From Bagarius yarrelli (lineage: Eukaryota; Chordata; Actinopteri; Siluriformes; Sisoridae), in NCBI GenBank assembly GCA_005784505.1, contig VCAZ01000192.1, positions 200,001 through 264,000 of the forward strand: a DNA stretch of 64,000 nucleotides. The letters are read 5' to 3'. The translations under genes and the position numbers were made by a program. A model generated the notes under the pieces. That model worked only from the letters and a program-made list of their open reading frames with translations, was not told where the DNA came from and searched no databases. Positions 24,580-37,580 of this stretch are shown one piece after another (the first letter of the stretch is position 1; each line of letters opens with the position of its first letter).

Positions 24580-27500
24580 TGAGTTACATACGCCACAACG
24601 GAGCTGACAGTGATCCAGACCCCACCTCTGACCCGGTCCTGTTTGACCTGCCCAGCGGATGATGCATCACCAGGGCGATCTAGGACGACCCACTTCGCCA
24701 TAAAGGCGTTCCGGCTGTTCTTTAAGGACTAATGATTTAAGTTGTTCACACACACACAATGTAACCTCATAATTCCTGCTACCTGTTTTCACCCAAATGA
24801 GGATGGGTTCCCTGTTGAGTCTGGTTTCCTCTCAAGGTTTCTTCCTATCTCATCTCAGGGAGTTTTTCCTTGCCACCGTCGCCCCGGCTTGCTCATCAGG
24901 GACAAACTGATTTATGTTTCATTTTCATCTCATAATTTCTTCAATTGTAAAGCTGCTTTGTGACAATCACCATTGTAAAAAGCGCCAAACAAATAAAACT
25001 GAATTGAATTGAATTTATCTGCTTAACAATAAAATAACAATAATAATAATAATGCAGAATGTATTTGCCAAAATAGAATAAACATAAACACATTTCAGCT
25101 TTAAAGTTTCAATGTAAACAAAATGCATAAACTGATAAATAAAATTCACTGTGGATCATTGTGAAAAGATTTCACACACTGAGGCTACCGTGGGAGGAGT
25201 TTTAATCTCATTAATGTGATTTACCACCTTTAGTTGCCAAGTTAGAGTGATCTGGAAATAGTCGAACCAGAAATAATTGTAAAGATTAAAAGGATCATTT
25301 ATAGACAGAATCTTTCTAGAGAAAACCCAATGACATCAATAACATTCGCAGATGTTGACTTGTCTATTGATCAGGATGGCGGCGTGTACGGACGCAGCGG
25401 CTCCTCTCTCTCTGATTTGCTAAGCAATCATTTTTTCCTGTTTAGAGTGCAGAGTATGTAAGCCACAAAATAATTCCACTTCGCAATTAAAGCATTTTAT
25501 AATCACTTCATTCCCACTCCCACTCCCACCCCTCGCTCACTCTTCACTCTTTCCTCACTTTCTCCTCACTACATGTTCACTCCATTAAAAATTGTGTTAT
25601 ATTAACATATTTTATTGTGTTCTATCAGAGCTGTTTAACTGTTTAGCAACATGTGAATGTGTTCATGCTTTCTATAGTTACATTATGAGCTGTTAACATG
25701 AGTTGAGCTTATGATAGAGCGTTAGTGTGCCGTTAGTGTGGCGTGACAGATAAACACAATGGTCTGACTCTCAATAATCCTGCTCCAAACTCCGGCAATA
25801 TCACTCCTCCCTCTGCTCCACTCACAGACTCTGTAGGAGTGCAACACCTAAGCAGAGGCATAGCAGTAGGTCCAGACTAAGCAGGAAGTTGCCTGGTGCC
25901 CTGCATTATGAGGGGGGGCCCAACAACTGACCATTTAAACAATTGGAAATGTCATGATTAATATAACATAGAGCAATAGACATGAATTTCCTCGACGGGG
26001 CCCCCACTCAGGTTGTGCTGGCTGTGCTTGCGTTTTTCCTGATGCATCAGTTGCTGTTTTTAAACTAGCACAGCGCTAATTGGCAATTCAAACATAAAGA
26101 GGACCTTATCCATCAGTCAACCAAAAGCAGAAGCAGTACTGCCCCCCCGCTCTCTCCTATTCTATTAATAAAAGGCTATAAATAAATAAAAAAAAAAGGG
26201 CCCTATCAGTTCATTTTGCCTGGGGCCCCCACTTCATCTTTGTTCCCCTCTGCACATAAAACTGGCTTGTTGCCATCTTATAATTAAGAAAAGATTTGTT
26301 GTAAGGCTTTTAAAGTAGGTGTAATTATCTCGACCTTTTTTTTAACAAAAGAGATATTACTTTGTATAATTATGTCTGATAACAGAGTAGAGAAATTTCC
26401 AGTGCCCTTATCAGATAGAATACACTGCTTACCAATGATGTACTATTGCTTAAAATAATAAATCAGTACAATCCAAATCTATTTTAATTACAACCTAAAA
26501 TTTCTGCACTGAACTACTTGCCAATAAATTAAGTTATTTTGTGTAACTCCATATGTTTGGTAATGTTTTGCATGTTACCTTTTGTTGGAGTCCTGCAGAC
26601 TCCCAGACTGGTAGAAATCACTAAGAATGAGGAGTCATGATAAAGGAGATGTCTGTGAGGAGGGAAACGTCAGAGACTGTTGAGCCAACCAGCAACGCTG
26701 ACTCATTAAAAGGGGAGGGTTTAACACCTGTGTGGGGTTCTGAGCCAATGAGAGGGGAAGAAACCGGAGAGGAGGTGGAGGCAGTCTTATCTTGAATAAA
26801 ATGTGAGTTCATTTTAGCTGCCTGTGGTTGTGGGACTCTTTTCACTGTGCTATATTTGTCCTCTTCTGTTGGGGGGTCCTGCATATCAAAGACACGAGGA
26901 TAAAATATTAAGCCTTTAAAACAGAATTGCAAAGTACACACAGGTTTAATGTGTGGCACATACCTTAGCTGATGGTGCTCTCTTCATAGTTAAACTCCTA
27001 ACATAAAAGAAGGGGGGGGGGGGTATTTTAACACGATTTTTTTTTTAAACACTGTAAGAAAATCTAAAATGTAACCTGAGGAATATCATTTTTAAAATAT
27101 CACCAGACTAATCTGGGCATTAGGAATGTTGTCGAATGTGTACTGTATTGTTCTCTTCTTTAAAATTACATTGTATAAAGTAGCCATGAGACTATTAGTT
27201 TCTCCACATGCTATTTCTAAGCAATACATCGTTTGGAGCCTAAGCTTAAATGAGGACTGGGTAAAGAGCAAACAGATAAATTTATCTTCCCATCTTCACA
27301 TGCTGAACAGGCCTGAATGGCCGCACGGCTGCTTTCTAGCTGTTTTGTGCTGATTAGTTCTCTACATGGATTCCACAAATGTGACTGCACACTAGTTTAA
27401 TAATTAAAATATGGCCTCAGACCCTATAAACAGTAGGTGGTCTCTGTTTCATTTAAAGCGTTTGTTCTCACCTCTCCAGCAAAGCTTCCTCAACACACTC

Positions 27501-30500
27501 CAGTAAACCTCTGCATTACACAATAAAAAAGCAAAACAAGAAAGGCGTCCATAACAAAATAAAAATGATTGTCACTATTGCTAAATATAATATAAAACAT
27601 TAACATATATTATTTTTATGGTAATAGAACTATAAAGAAAACATTTGCCACAAATTTTGGCACCCTTGCTTGTAGTAATTGTGTGTCCTAATGCCAGTCT
27701 TCACCTAATGCTTGCAGAGGCCGGAGTGTATTAAGACCTGTAAATTAAGACGGTACGAATTTTGTCAGAAATGTAAATAAAGCTTTCAGAGTTTTAGAGA
27801 TTTAAAGGTCCATTAGTGTAGCAGGCATCAACATGAATAGTGTTAAGAAACGGTTTGCCAGCACGACTGTGTAAATAATTTGTTACTAATTACAAATACT
27901 TTTGTTACAGTACTCGAATAGATGTTTCCATTATTACTTTTTTTTGTAAATTCTTTTACAATGTCCAAAAATGCAATACACCCGGTTTCCCAGCAGAATT
28001 GTCCAGAATTACATTACAGACAGGCTCGTTTCTTCTACGAGAAGTCTAGATCTAATGCTCATGTGCTCTCTTTAGCTGGGTTCAGTGGTGAACTAACGTC
28101 AGCATGGGACCTCCCTGCAGTGACGCAGCCTCGTACACAGCACACTGCAATCTACGTGTGTTCTGACATCTATTTTTGGTACAGTAGCTCTTTGTAAGAT
28201 TGGAACAGAAGGGTTTTCAGTGTACAGCTGATTATTGTGCAAAGTTTAAGGGTACCAGTAATTGTGACATATGTGATTTTGTTTAAAAAACTGTATGCAA
28301 AAATAACTAGTTAGATTTGTCCCATATCAGCGATAGAATATTAGTTTAATTTAGTCAATTTATGACTTACGGAGATTCTTCTTCATTTCCAATAGAGCTC
28401 CAATCATCATAGAATCCCTAGAGAATTAAAGATTTTATCATTGGAATCATTAGAAAGACTAAGATAAGCAATAAAAAAACGATGTACAGGGTCAGAGGGG
28501 TTTGAAGACAATTTTTAGACCAGGGGTGTCCAAACACAGTCCTGAAGGCCGGGTGTCCTACAGAGTTTAGCTGCAAGTTGCGTCAACACACCTACCTGTA
28601 AGTTTCAAGTCTACCTAGCATGATATGATTAGTTGGTTGATTGCGGTTGGAGCTAAACTCTGCAGGACACCCCGACCCTCCAGGTCCGAGTTTGGACACC
28701 CCTGACGTAGACAATAGCTGCTGTTCTTACCTGTAAATCCGGGCAAGTGTCTGTATCCTGTGTGGATAATCCAAACTTTTCATTATCATCTGAAATAAAT
28801 CACAGGAATAGAAGTGTTATGTGTTATGTAGGAGTTACGACTACACACCACTTCCCATTTCACTGCATTTCTCTTAATTAAAACAGTTTTCCAGCACTTA
28901 AAATAAACCAACACTAATGTTGGGTTACAGAAATAAAACCCTCTTCATGATTTTATGTGAGCTTATATCTGGTTATAATGTTTATAACATTACTGTATTG
29001 TAAACCGCTTTTGCAGATCTACAGTAAATGCAACTTATGTTAAAAAAAAAATTGCAGTCATTTGATAAATGCTTTAAAGGCGTGGGTGAGATTTGCTATT
29101 ACAATACAGAATAGACTGGAATAGAATTATCTTTTTTGTCATCATACACAGGGGCCGACTAAGTGATTTGGGGCCCTAAGTAATTTCAGGCATGAAGAAG
29201 AAAACTTTATCTTCTGCTTTCAAATATTCTTGTGCTCTCTTGCTCTTCTGAGTTCTAACCATCTTTGCTGGCCTTCTGTAACCTTCTGAGCTGCTGACAT
29301 AATTGCATAACTAATGGAATGTTTCACTGATTCATGATGTGGGGGGAGGAAGATCTACACAGATGTAATAATAATAATAATGTTATATTTTAATGGTAAT
29401 ATCCTGACCATACAAACTATAATAGTAAAACAAAATTGTTATACATTAATACATTATAAACTTTGTTTCTTTGTTGGGGCCCCTGGTTTGCTGGGGCCCT
29501 ATGCATCCCCTTACATTGCTTATTGGTTAAGTCCACCCCGATCCTACATATTATAGAACTGACATTCAGTTAACACAGGAATCCTGTCATTAACTGTTTC
29601 TGTTAATTCTTCTCTCTACCAGTACATTTTAAGATAATAGGGCTGCTTTTAGGAATGTTTAAGCTTATAGCTTGTTGTCATAGTAACGAGTCTTGTAAGA
29701 AATCTGGTAACAGCCTTGAAGAACAAATCCAAGATTATGTCATTCTGTCCAAGTAATCTGTGTTAAAAGGCTCTACAGTAAACATATTTATCAATTAAAG
29801 TCTACGTTTAGTTTATTGCAATGTAAATGAATAGTTTTTAGTGTAGGAAATGATAGATATTTAAGATTAATAGATGAATAATAAGCTAGGACATTTCCGG
29901 GGTTAATGGTGCTCATAAATGAATAAATAATGATGTAGTTATGGCTGTAAAACGTTACAGACCAGTGCCCATATTCACAAAACATCTTAAGGCCAAAAGT
30001 AGCTCACTAACTTAACTCACTAATTTAAGAGCAAATCTTAAAAATAATGTCTGTGTCAGTCCTAAATTTAGGGCTCCTGAAATTTGCTCTACGACTATTT
30101 CACAAAGTGTTTTAGTATTAAAATTAGCTGTTAAATCTGTAAATCATTTGAAGCAGACGACTAAAGTCACTGACAGAGTCAAAAACTATCCTAAAACTGC
30201 CCTTCCTAGGAAGTAATCATTTCTAGAAACATTTGATGATATTGAGCTTTTAAAAAGGTTTGTTGCAGAACAGAGACACTGTCACTTCACCAACAAATAA
30301 AGCCAACCCAATTACACCATATGCGGGTGAAGGTTCTGACATTTCTACGATACCTGGTCACAGGTAAAATGCAGCTATGCAAATTTATTCGAATATGAGG
30401 ACAATAATATTGCACCCTACAATAATTCTATGGATGATTCTCGACAGAGACTCCTCCCCTATCAGCCAATCACTGTGTATCGTTAATAAGCGTGTTGACA

Positions 30501-31883
30501 TCATCCATTGCAACAAAGTCGACTCCGCCCTCACTCTCTAACGTGAGTCTCATCAGCTCAGCTAAAAACTTTTACTGCTACTTAAGTGTTAAAATAAAAC
30601 AGTTTGTGAATTATTTAGCTTTTGTTCTGCTGATACCCAGGGAAAATACTCAATTTAGTTACTGGCTTTTAAACAAGCAGCAGCAGCAGCTTTCTGATAG
30701 ACAAATAGTTATCAGATGTTTTAAAGAAAATGGAAAAGTAATGTTTGAAATGTTTTTTATATATATATTACTTTATGTTTAATATAATTATACACTTACA
30801 ATGTTCTTCAGAAACTCTCATTCTGGCAGGTACGTGTTTCCTTAAAGATGTAATCTTATCAGGAAAAAAAACTGAAGCATTTGTCTGTTGAAAACACACA
30901 CACACACTACTCAATCTATAATTCCAGCATGGACATCGGAATGTGTGTATCTGTGATAGTCTCATTACAGGATGTTGAATATGGAGTGTGAGTACAGTTT
31001 AGAACACATGTGATTTATAGATTAATTATAAAAGTTGAATAATTGAGTGTGAAAGTTTATCATTTGTACAATTATTGTAAGTTAAAACAATAAAACTTTA
31101 TCACTTTTATAAACTTTAACAAAGATAATTTATAGTCAATTTATACAGTGAAGTCGATACCGTGTGAGTTTTCTAGTTAATTATTTAATTTCTGTATCTG
31201 AATCTCCGAGAAAAATATTCAAACCTGATTATCTCAGTTACGTGTATTCTATGATTGTATGCATCCCCTCACTTAAGTGTGGGGTTAGATTTCACAAGAT
31301 TTACAAATCACCACAATTATTCAAAATTAATGAATTTCATTACAAATAGAGCAATTTCATTAATCTGGGGAAAACGAAAATTTATTCATATTGTAAAAAT
31401 ATCACGGAAAAAACTTAATATCTCAATGTCGTTTTTTTCCCTAATATCCTGCAGCCCTAATTTATACAGAATATTTCATAACATGTTGTTGTCAGAATCA
31501 TCAATATCGGCAGTTCTAGTTTAAATATTATAATACACACCTCATAATCACTGTCATCCATAGTGTGAGTGTGGTGAAGATCAGGATTATTGGCAGAATC
31601 CAGCAACTCAATGATCAAATTACGGGTCAGCAGTTGGGTAACAAAAGCATGCTAGAGAGAGGAGAGAGAGAGAGAGAGATAGAGAGAGAAGAGAGGTAGA
31701 GAGGAGAGAGATTAGAGGGGAGCGAGATAGAGAGAGGAGAGAGGGAGGGGAGAGGGGAGAAGAGAGAGAGGAGAGAGGCGATAGAGAGAGAGAGGGGAGA
31801 GGGGAGAGGGGGAGAGAGGGGAGATGAGAGAGGAGAGGGAGAGAGGGGATAGAGAGAGATAGAGACAGAGAGATAGAGAGAGA

Positions 31884-31915
<32 letters not shown>

Positions 31916-34900
31916 TAGAGACGAGAGAGAGAGATTAGAGACAGAGAGAGATAGAGGGGAGAGATAGAGATAGAGACAGAGAGATAGAGAGAGAGAGAGA
32001 AGAGAGAGAGAGAAGAGGAGAGAGATGATAGATATAGAGAGAGAGATACTAAATAGAGGAGAGAGGACGAGAGGAGAGATAGAGAGAGAGAGAGGAGAGA
32101 GTACCTAGAGAGAGAGAGATAGACGAGAAGAGAGATGAGAGATGAGAGAGAAAGAGAGAAAGGGAGAGAGAGTACAAACAATCTATTAAATGCCTGACCA
32201 GTGCAGAACATTCTGGACCGCTGGTACACTAAAATAAGCGCTGTCTATTATGCTGTCCCACAAGTCCCACATATCATTGTCCATCTGATTCCAATTGACA
32301 GACAGGCAAAGCTTTAAACTTTCCAAACTCTTTTGTGAGGACATTAAAGCAGTGGACTAAGGAGTCTGTGGAGGACATACAGGCGTGTTTAGACCTTACT
32401 GTATTCTGAACAGTCTGGATGAGGTTATCTGACACAGTCTGTACCATCAGACATCAGGATGAGTAACAAAAATAATAAGCTGAAACACAGTCATACTCAG
32501 TCAGCTAACACAGCAGGAGGAAGACGCATTTAAGATTGAAGACAGAATCAGATTTAAAGAGTTAAAGTACAGATTTAACAAAGTAGTGAAACCATCCAAG
32601 GTAGACCTCGTCCATCACGCCTGTCCCCAAAAACCCCAGGACAACAGGACTTAATGACTACAGACCCGTCGCTCTGACATCTGAATAATAAAGTCCTCTA
32701 AGCACTTTGTTTTGTCTTATAGTAAATCCCTCACATACCCTCTCCTAAACACTCTGCTGTTTGTCTACAGAGCCATCAGGTCTGACAATGATGCCATTAA
32801 CATCCTTCAGCATCTGGACTTCTCAGGAACTTCTGCCAGGATTCTGTTTGTGCATTTTAGCTCTGCTCTTAAAACAATTGTATACCGGCTCTACTACAGG
32901 ACAGACTCTCACAGCTAAACGTGCCTGATTCCACCTGCAGTTGGATCAGACCAACAAAATGCAGCATGTGAAAGCATGTCTCTGAATCCTGGACCATCAA
33001 TCCTCTACTCCTCTTCCTGTACACAAACTGGTTGGTACATTGCTGACACTGCCAAAGACAAAAGCAGACTGCAGTGTGTCATTCGCTCTGCTGAGGAGAT
33101 GATTGGCTGCAATCTGCTACCTCCTCAAGATCTGTATTCTTTGAGGAGCCTAAAGTTAATATTTGAGCTGACCGTCTCACCCTGGACACAATCTTTTTTA
33201 AACACTCTCCTCTGTCAACAGGCTGCAGTCCACCAAGACCAGGACACAAGAACAGTTTCTTTCCATCTAAAACTGGGCTCCTCTATAACATAGAGGTCAC
33301 ACCATGGTCTCCTATTCACCTTCCTGGACTTCATTAATCAAACCTTCACTTTTCTGCTCTTAAGTGACACATTGCCACACACACACACCCAGCCGACTAT
33401 ATTGCACCTGATCTCTAAGTCTGTGCTTATTCACTCTCTTTATGCACATTTTACATAGTAATTTACAGTAAATATGTTCCTTTTTTCTTATATTATTTTT
33501 ATAGTTTATTGTTACTGACATTATAAGAACCAGCACACAAAGTCCTTGCACTTGTTGTACTTGGCAATAAAGCCGATTTGATTCTGAGCTTTGTGTCATG
33601 AAACGTTAAAAACTTTGTTTTGTCTAGTGTAGTTCTTATTTGATGTTATACAATGTGTTACAATAAAAATAACGACAATACTTTAACTCATTGTATAAAG
33701 CTGCAGTAAAGATGACAGTAGAAGTTGTTTATATTGATATCATGTAAACCAGAGCTGTGCTTAAAATATCGATCCAGCAACACATTGTAACTTCTAAAGA
33801 TGCGCGCATCGTTACAGCTGCTACCGTATGGCTACTATGGCTACTGTCACACTTTATGTATTGTCATGTGACCTTGAGTGGTTGCTAATTTAGTAACCAC
33901 TCAACAACGCCATTAACAAAACTAAGATCAACAACATGGGACAATTTTGATTTCCAAGAGTCAGATATTAGACATGAGTCATGACATATGCAAGAACTCC
34001 AAAGCAAACATTAAGTACAGTGGTCAATTTTTTGCTTTGATTTGCGAGCTAAAATTTGGGTTACGAGGCAGCTTCAGACACCCAACCGCTAGTTGGCACA
34101 GCGAACACCACAGTAAACGCTGTAACATCCGTCCAGCCTCGAGTGTCACTCGATAGCTAGTCAGACAAGTGCATTACCAAGTGGAGTCGTCTGGTCTCCA
34201 AGGTAAATGCTGTACATCATACTCAATAAAACCAGTTTATTCCAGCACATCCTATTGGATTGCTTTTATACAATATTCATTATTGTAAGTTGATTTTTCT
34301 TATTTAAAAACATCTACCAAAAAATGCTGTGTTTTTTTTGTGGACTCAAAACGGATTAATGGCATTTTGATTAATTTCATTGGGAAAACTAATTTGACGA
34401 ACGTGTAATCTAAGTTACGAGCTCCGTCACAGAATGAATTAGACATGTAACTCTGGGCACCCCTGTACTCCGGCAACGTGATAAACCTCTCTCATTATCC
34501 AGACCAGCCGGTCCTGGTTGAAGCAGGTAGCAACACACACCAATCATCTCAGAAGCAGTTTTCAATATTGTGGTATGTATCGTATTGTGCTCCAAGTATT
34601 TTGATCATTTTTGGTGGTACAAAGTCCTGATGTAAACCTCATAGTATGACTTTACAGACAAATATGGTCAAATATAGCAGACTGTAACTGTACTGCTACA
34701 CCTGACTGTATATATTACATTAATAAGGTTCTTTTTTCACTTCTGGATATCTTTGCAGGAGACTTCTGTCCAAATGGTAAAAAAACAGGTGACAATTAAA
34801 TTGTAGTGTTTTATAAGATATAATGTTCTACCTGCAGTAGTTTTTCTGCCGTTGGTCTCTTTCGAGGACTTTTAATAAGTGCCATCTTGATAAAATAGTG

Positions 34901-37398
34901 AAATTCTTTGGACCTACAATAGAAAAAACATATCAGAAACATTTTATAAAAATATGCAAGAGAACTGAGAAAATTACAGCCCGGAATTCTATAACATTAC
35001 CATTTGGCTTTGTCTCTTAGTTTTGGTGGCTGGAAGCTGCTTTTGGACATCAGCATTAAAGCTCTGATAAAGAATAAAGTCAGCATGTATGTGTGACAAA
35101 ACAGTAGGATGCACTTTTAAAGGTGTTAAAACTGTTTGTGTGTGTGTGTCTGTGTGTGTGTGTGAGATTACCTCATTGGGTGTAGATCAAACATTGGTGG
35201 CTGAAGTTCCGCTAGTTCTATGGCTGTTATACCGACTGCCCAGATATCACACAGTTGGTTATAACCACCTTTCCTCTCTACAGCTGCCACTTCAGGGGCC
35301 ATCCTGACATAATAAATGAAAAGCGGATGAAGTTTATTAAACGAATAACTGAACTCTACTTTTAATAGCAAAACTGAATTTGCATCTTCGGTTAAGCGAA
35401 CTGCCCGACCTTAAGCGCAATCGCAAATCTTTTAGTGTTTGACTCTAATATGTAATATGCATGTTTGTATTCGGTGGTGACGCCACTCGCAGCGACCAAC
35501 AGGAAAAAAAATTCCATTAATATGTGCTATTATTTTAAATTTAATGTATGTTGTTACAAAATAAAGCGTTTAGAAAATGTATAAGACTTTGAGAATTGTG
35601 ACAAATGATTTTAACAATGGAGGAAATCTATGATGAACTTATGTTGGAGTTTTGAATGCATTTATAAAAAGCAAAAATGTAAAGAGTAAAAATTTACAAT
35701 TGTATTCGGTAATTGCAAATAGAATTTACTTAATATACTTTTATATTCTTGAAGTCATCATCTATTCAGCGTCTATCAATCTAAGTTGATGATGTAATTT
35801 GGGCTGTGTATTTCTACACATTTACAGCATTTGGCAGGTGCCCTTATCCAGAGCGACTACACAGTCATGATTCAACAGCAGTGAACTGAACACACAGCCT
35901 GAGGGGCCCCAGTGCTCAGTGTGATGATGTATCTGAAATAACTGGGGTCTTCCAGTCAAAGGAACGGATCTGTTAAACGCTGAACTACAGTAAAGTCATA
36001 CATACAAAGCAAGAGTATTTGGACCCCTGAACAATTTTCTCATATTATCAAAATAGGAAAATAGTACAATAAAATTTCATTTTGATGGATAATGTTGTTG
36101 AAAACATTGTGTATTTGTTGGAAAATATTTTATGGAAAATAAAAAAGTATAGATAGATAAATGCAACAATTAACAATACACATGCAACAATTTTTGAATA
36201 AATAATGTGAAGTATGGTGGTGGCAGCATCATGATGTGGGGATACTGCTTATCAGCAGGGACAGGGCATTTTGTTAGAATTGAAGGAGAAATGGATGAAG
36301 TAAAATATAGAAAGAAAAACACAAAAGAACCTGCTTCAGACTGCTTAAAAAACAAAGCCTGTGAGGAAATTCAACCTTTTAGCAGGACATGGATTCCCAT
36401 CACAAAACCACTGGTGTGACTCAGGAACAAAAAGATGAATGTCATACACTGACCCAGTCAAAGTCCTGATCTCAATCCTATATACAAATAACAGTACACA
36501 AGCGTAACCCAACAAGTCTGAACAAACTGGAGAAAATCTGCCATAGAGAATCAAACAAAATCCCTTCATAACTGTGTGCAAAGCTGGTACATACTGTATG
36601 TATCCCAAAGGACTTAAAACAGTAGCAAAGAGTTGCTCGACCAAAAATTATATTTCTCAACAAAAGCAAAAAGTCTCCTTCCAATAAATAGATTTGAGTT
36701 TCATTGTTTTTAAGTAAAAGATCTATTAGAATAAAATTTCAGTGTCCCATTTTTATTTTTATTTTAATAATATAACAGAATTAGTTATTGGTCGGAATAA
36801 TTGAGGGATAAGTGTTGGTCCGATCATTGTTAACGGATTAGTTTAAGCAATACAAACTGTAAATGGTGACGTGGGAGTGAAAGCAGGGTTGTATATATGC
36901 TGCAGCATAAGTCTCACAAAGGACCAGACAACTTTCCTTATAAAGTGTTCAGGGAACAGTTCAGTTAGCGTATGTCTTTCCTGACACATCCTGGCGTTCT
37001 ACCACTTTACCACATTCTACCTGGCAAAACATCCTTGAACACTCTACCAGGAGAATAGTCTTGATATGGTAGGTAGGAATCAGCGTCACAGGCGGTCAGC
37101 CTCTCCTGACACCACTTCAGATCCAGAAAGGGTGCTAGTTACTTGACTTTGCTAACTTCTTAGAAAACACATGTAACACGTGCATATCTGAGCAACTTTC
37201 TTATTAGTCAGTAAAAATGTATGATTTCTAAACTGTTTAATAATAAATACGACTCACCAGTACGGAGTACCAATAAAAGACTTTCTCTTCACAATCGATG
37301 CATTTATCTCTGCTGCTACTCCAAAATCCGCTGAGGGAAAAATTACATTTTAAAGAAGGAAAAATGAACGGAGTGTATAGCTTTAAGATTGTGTCAGA

Positions 37399-37433
<35 letters not shown>

Positions 37434-37546
37434 ACACACAGGAGGTTTAACTGACCTAGCTTTACATCCCCTCTCTCCGTCAGGAGGATATTGGCTCCCT
37501 GTGGGGCACAAAATAAGAGAATGACTGCACACACTTATTTAACAAG

Positions 37547-37580
<34 letters not shown>

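Noticed and set aside
26585..26615. Possible extra map4k2 exon (SGSLQ / ESAGLQQK frames) before a GTAACA donor
   Set aside because: Including it breaks the phase into exon 19 as annotated and the frame is not conserved; kept only as an alternative.
31627..32229. A 200-codon minus-strand open frame rich in Ser and Leu
   Set aside because: It is a translation of the GA/TC repeat; its composition is entirely explained by the simple repeat.
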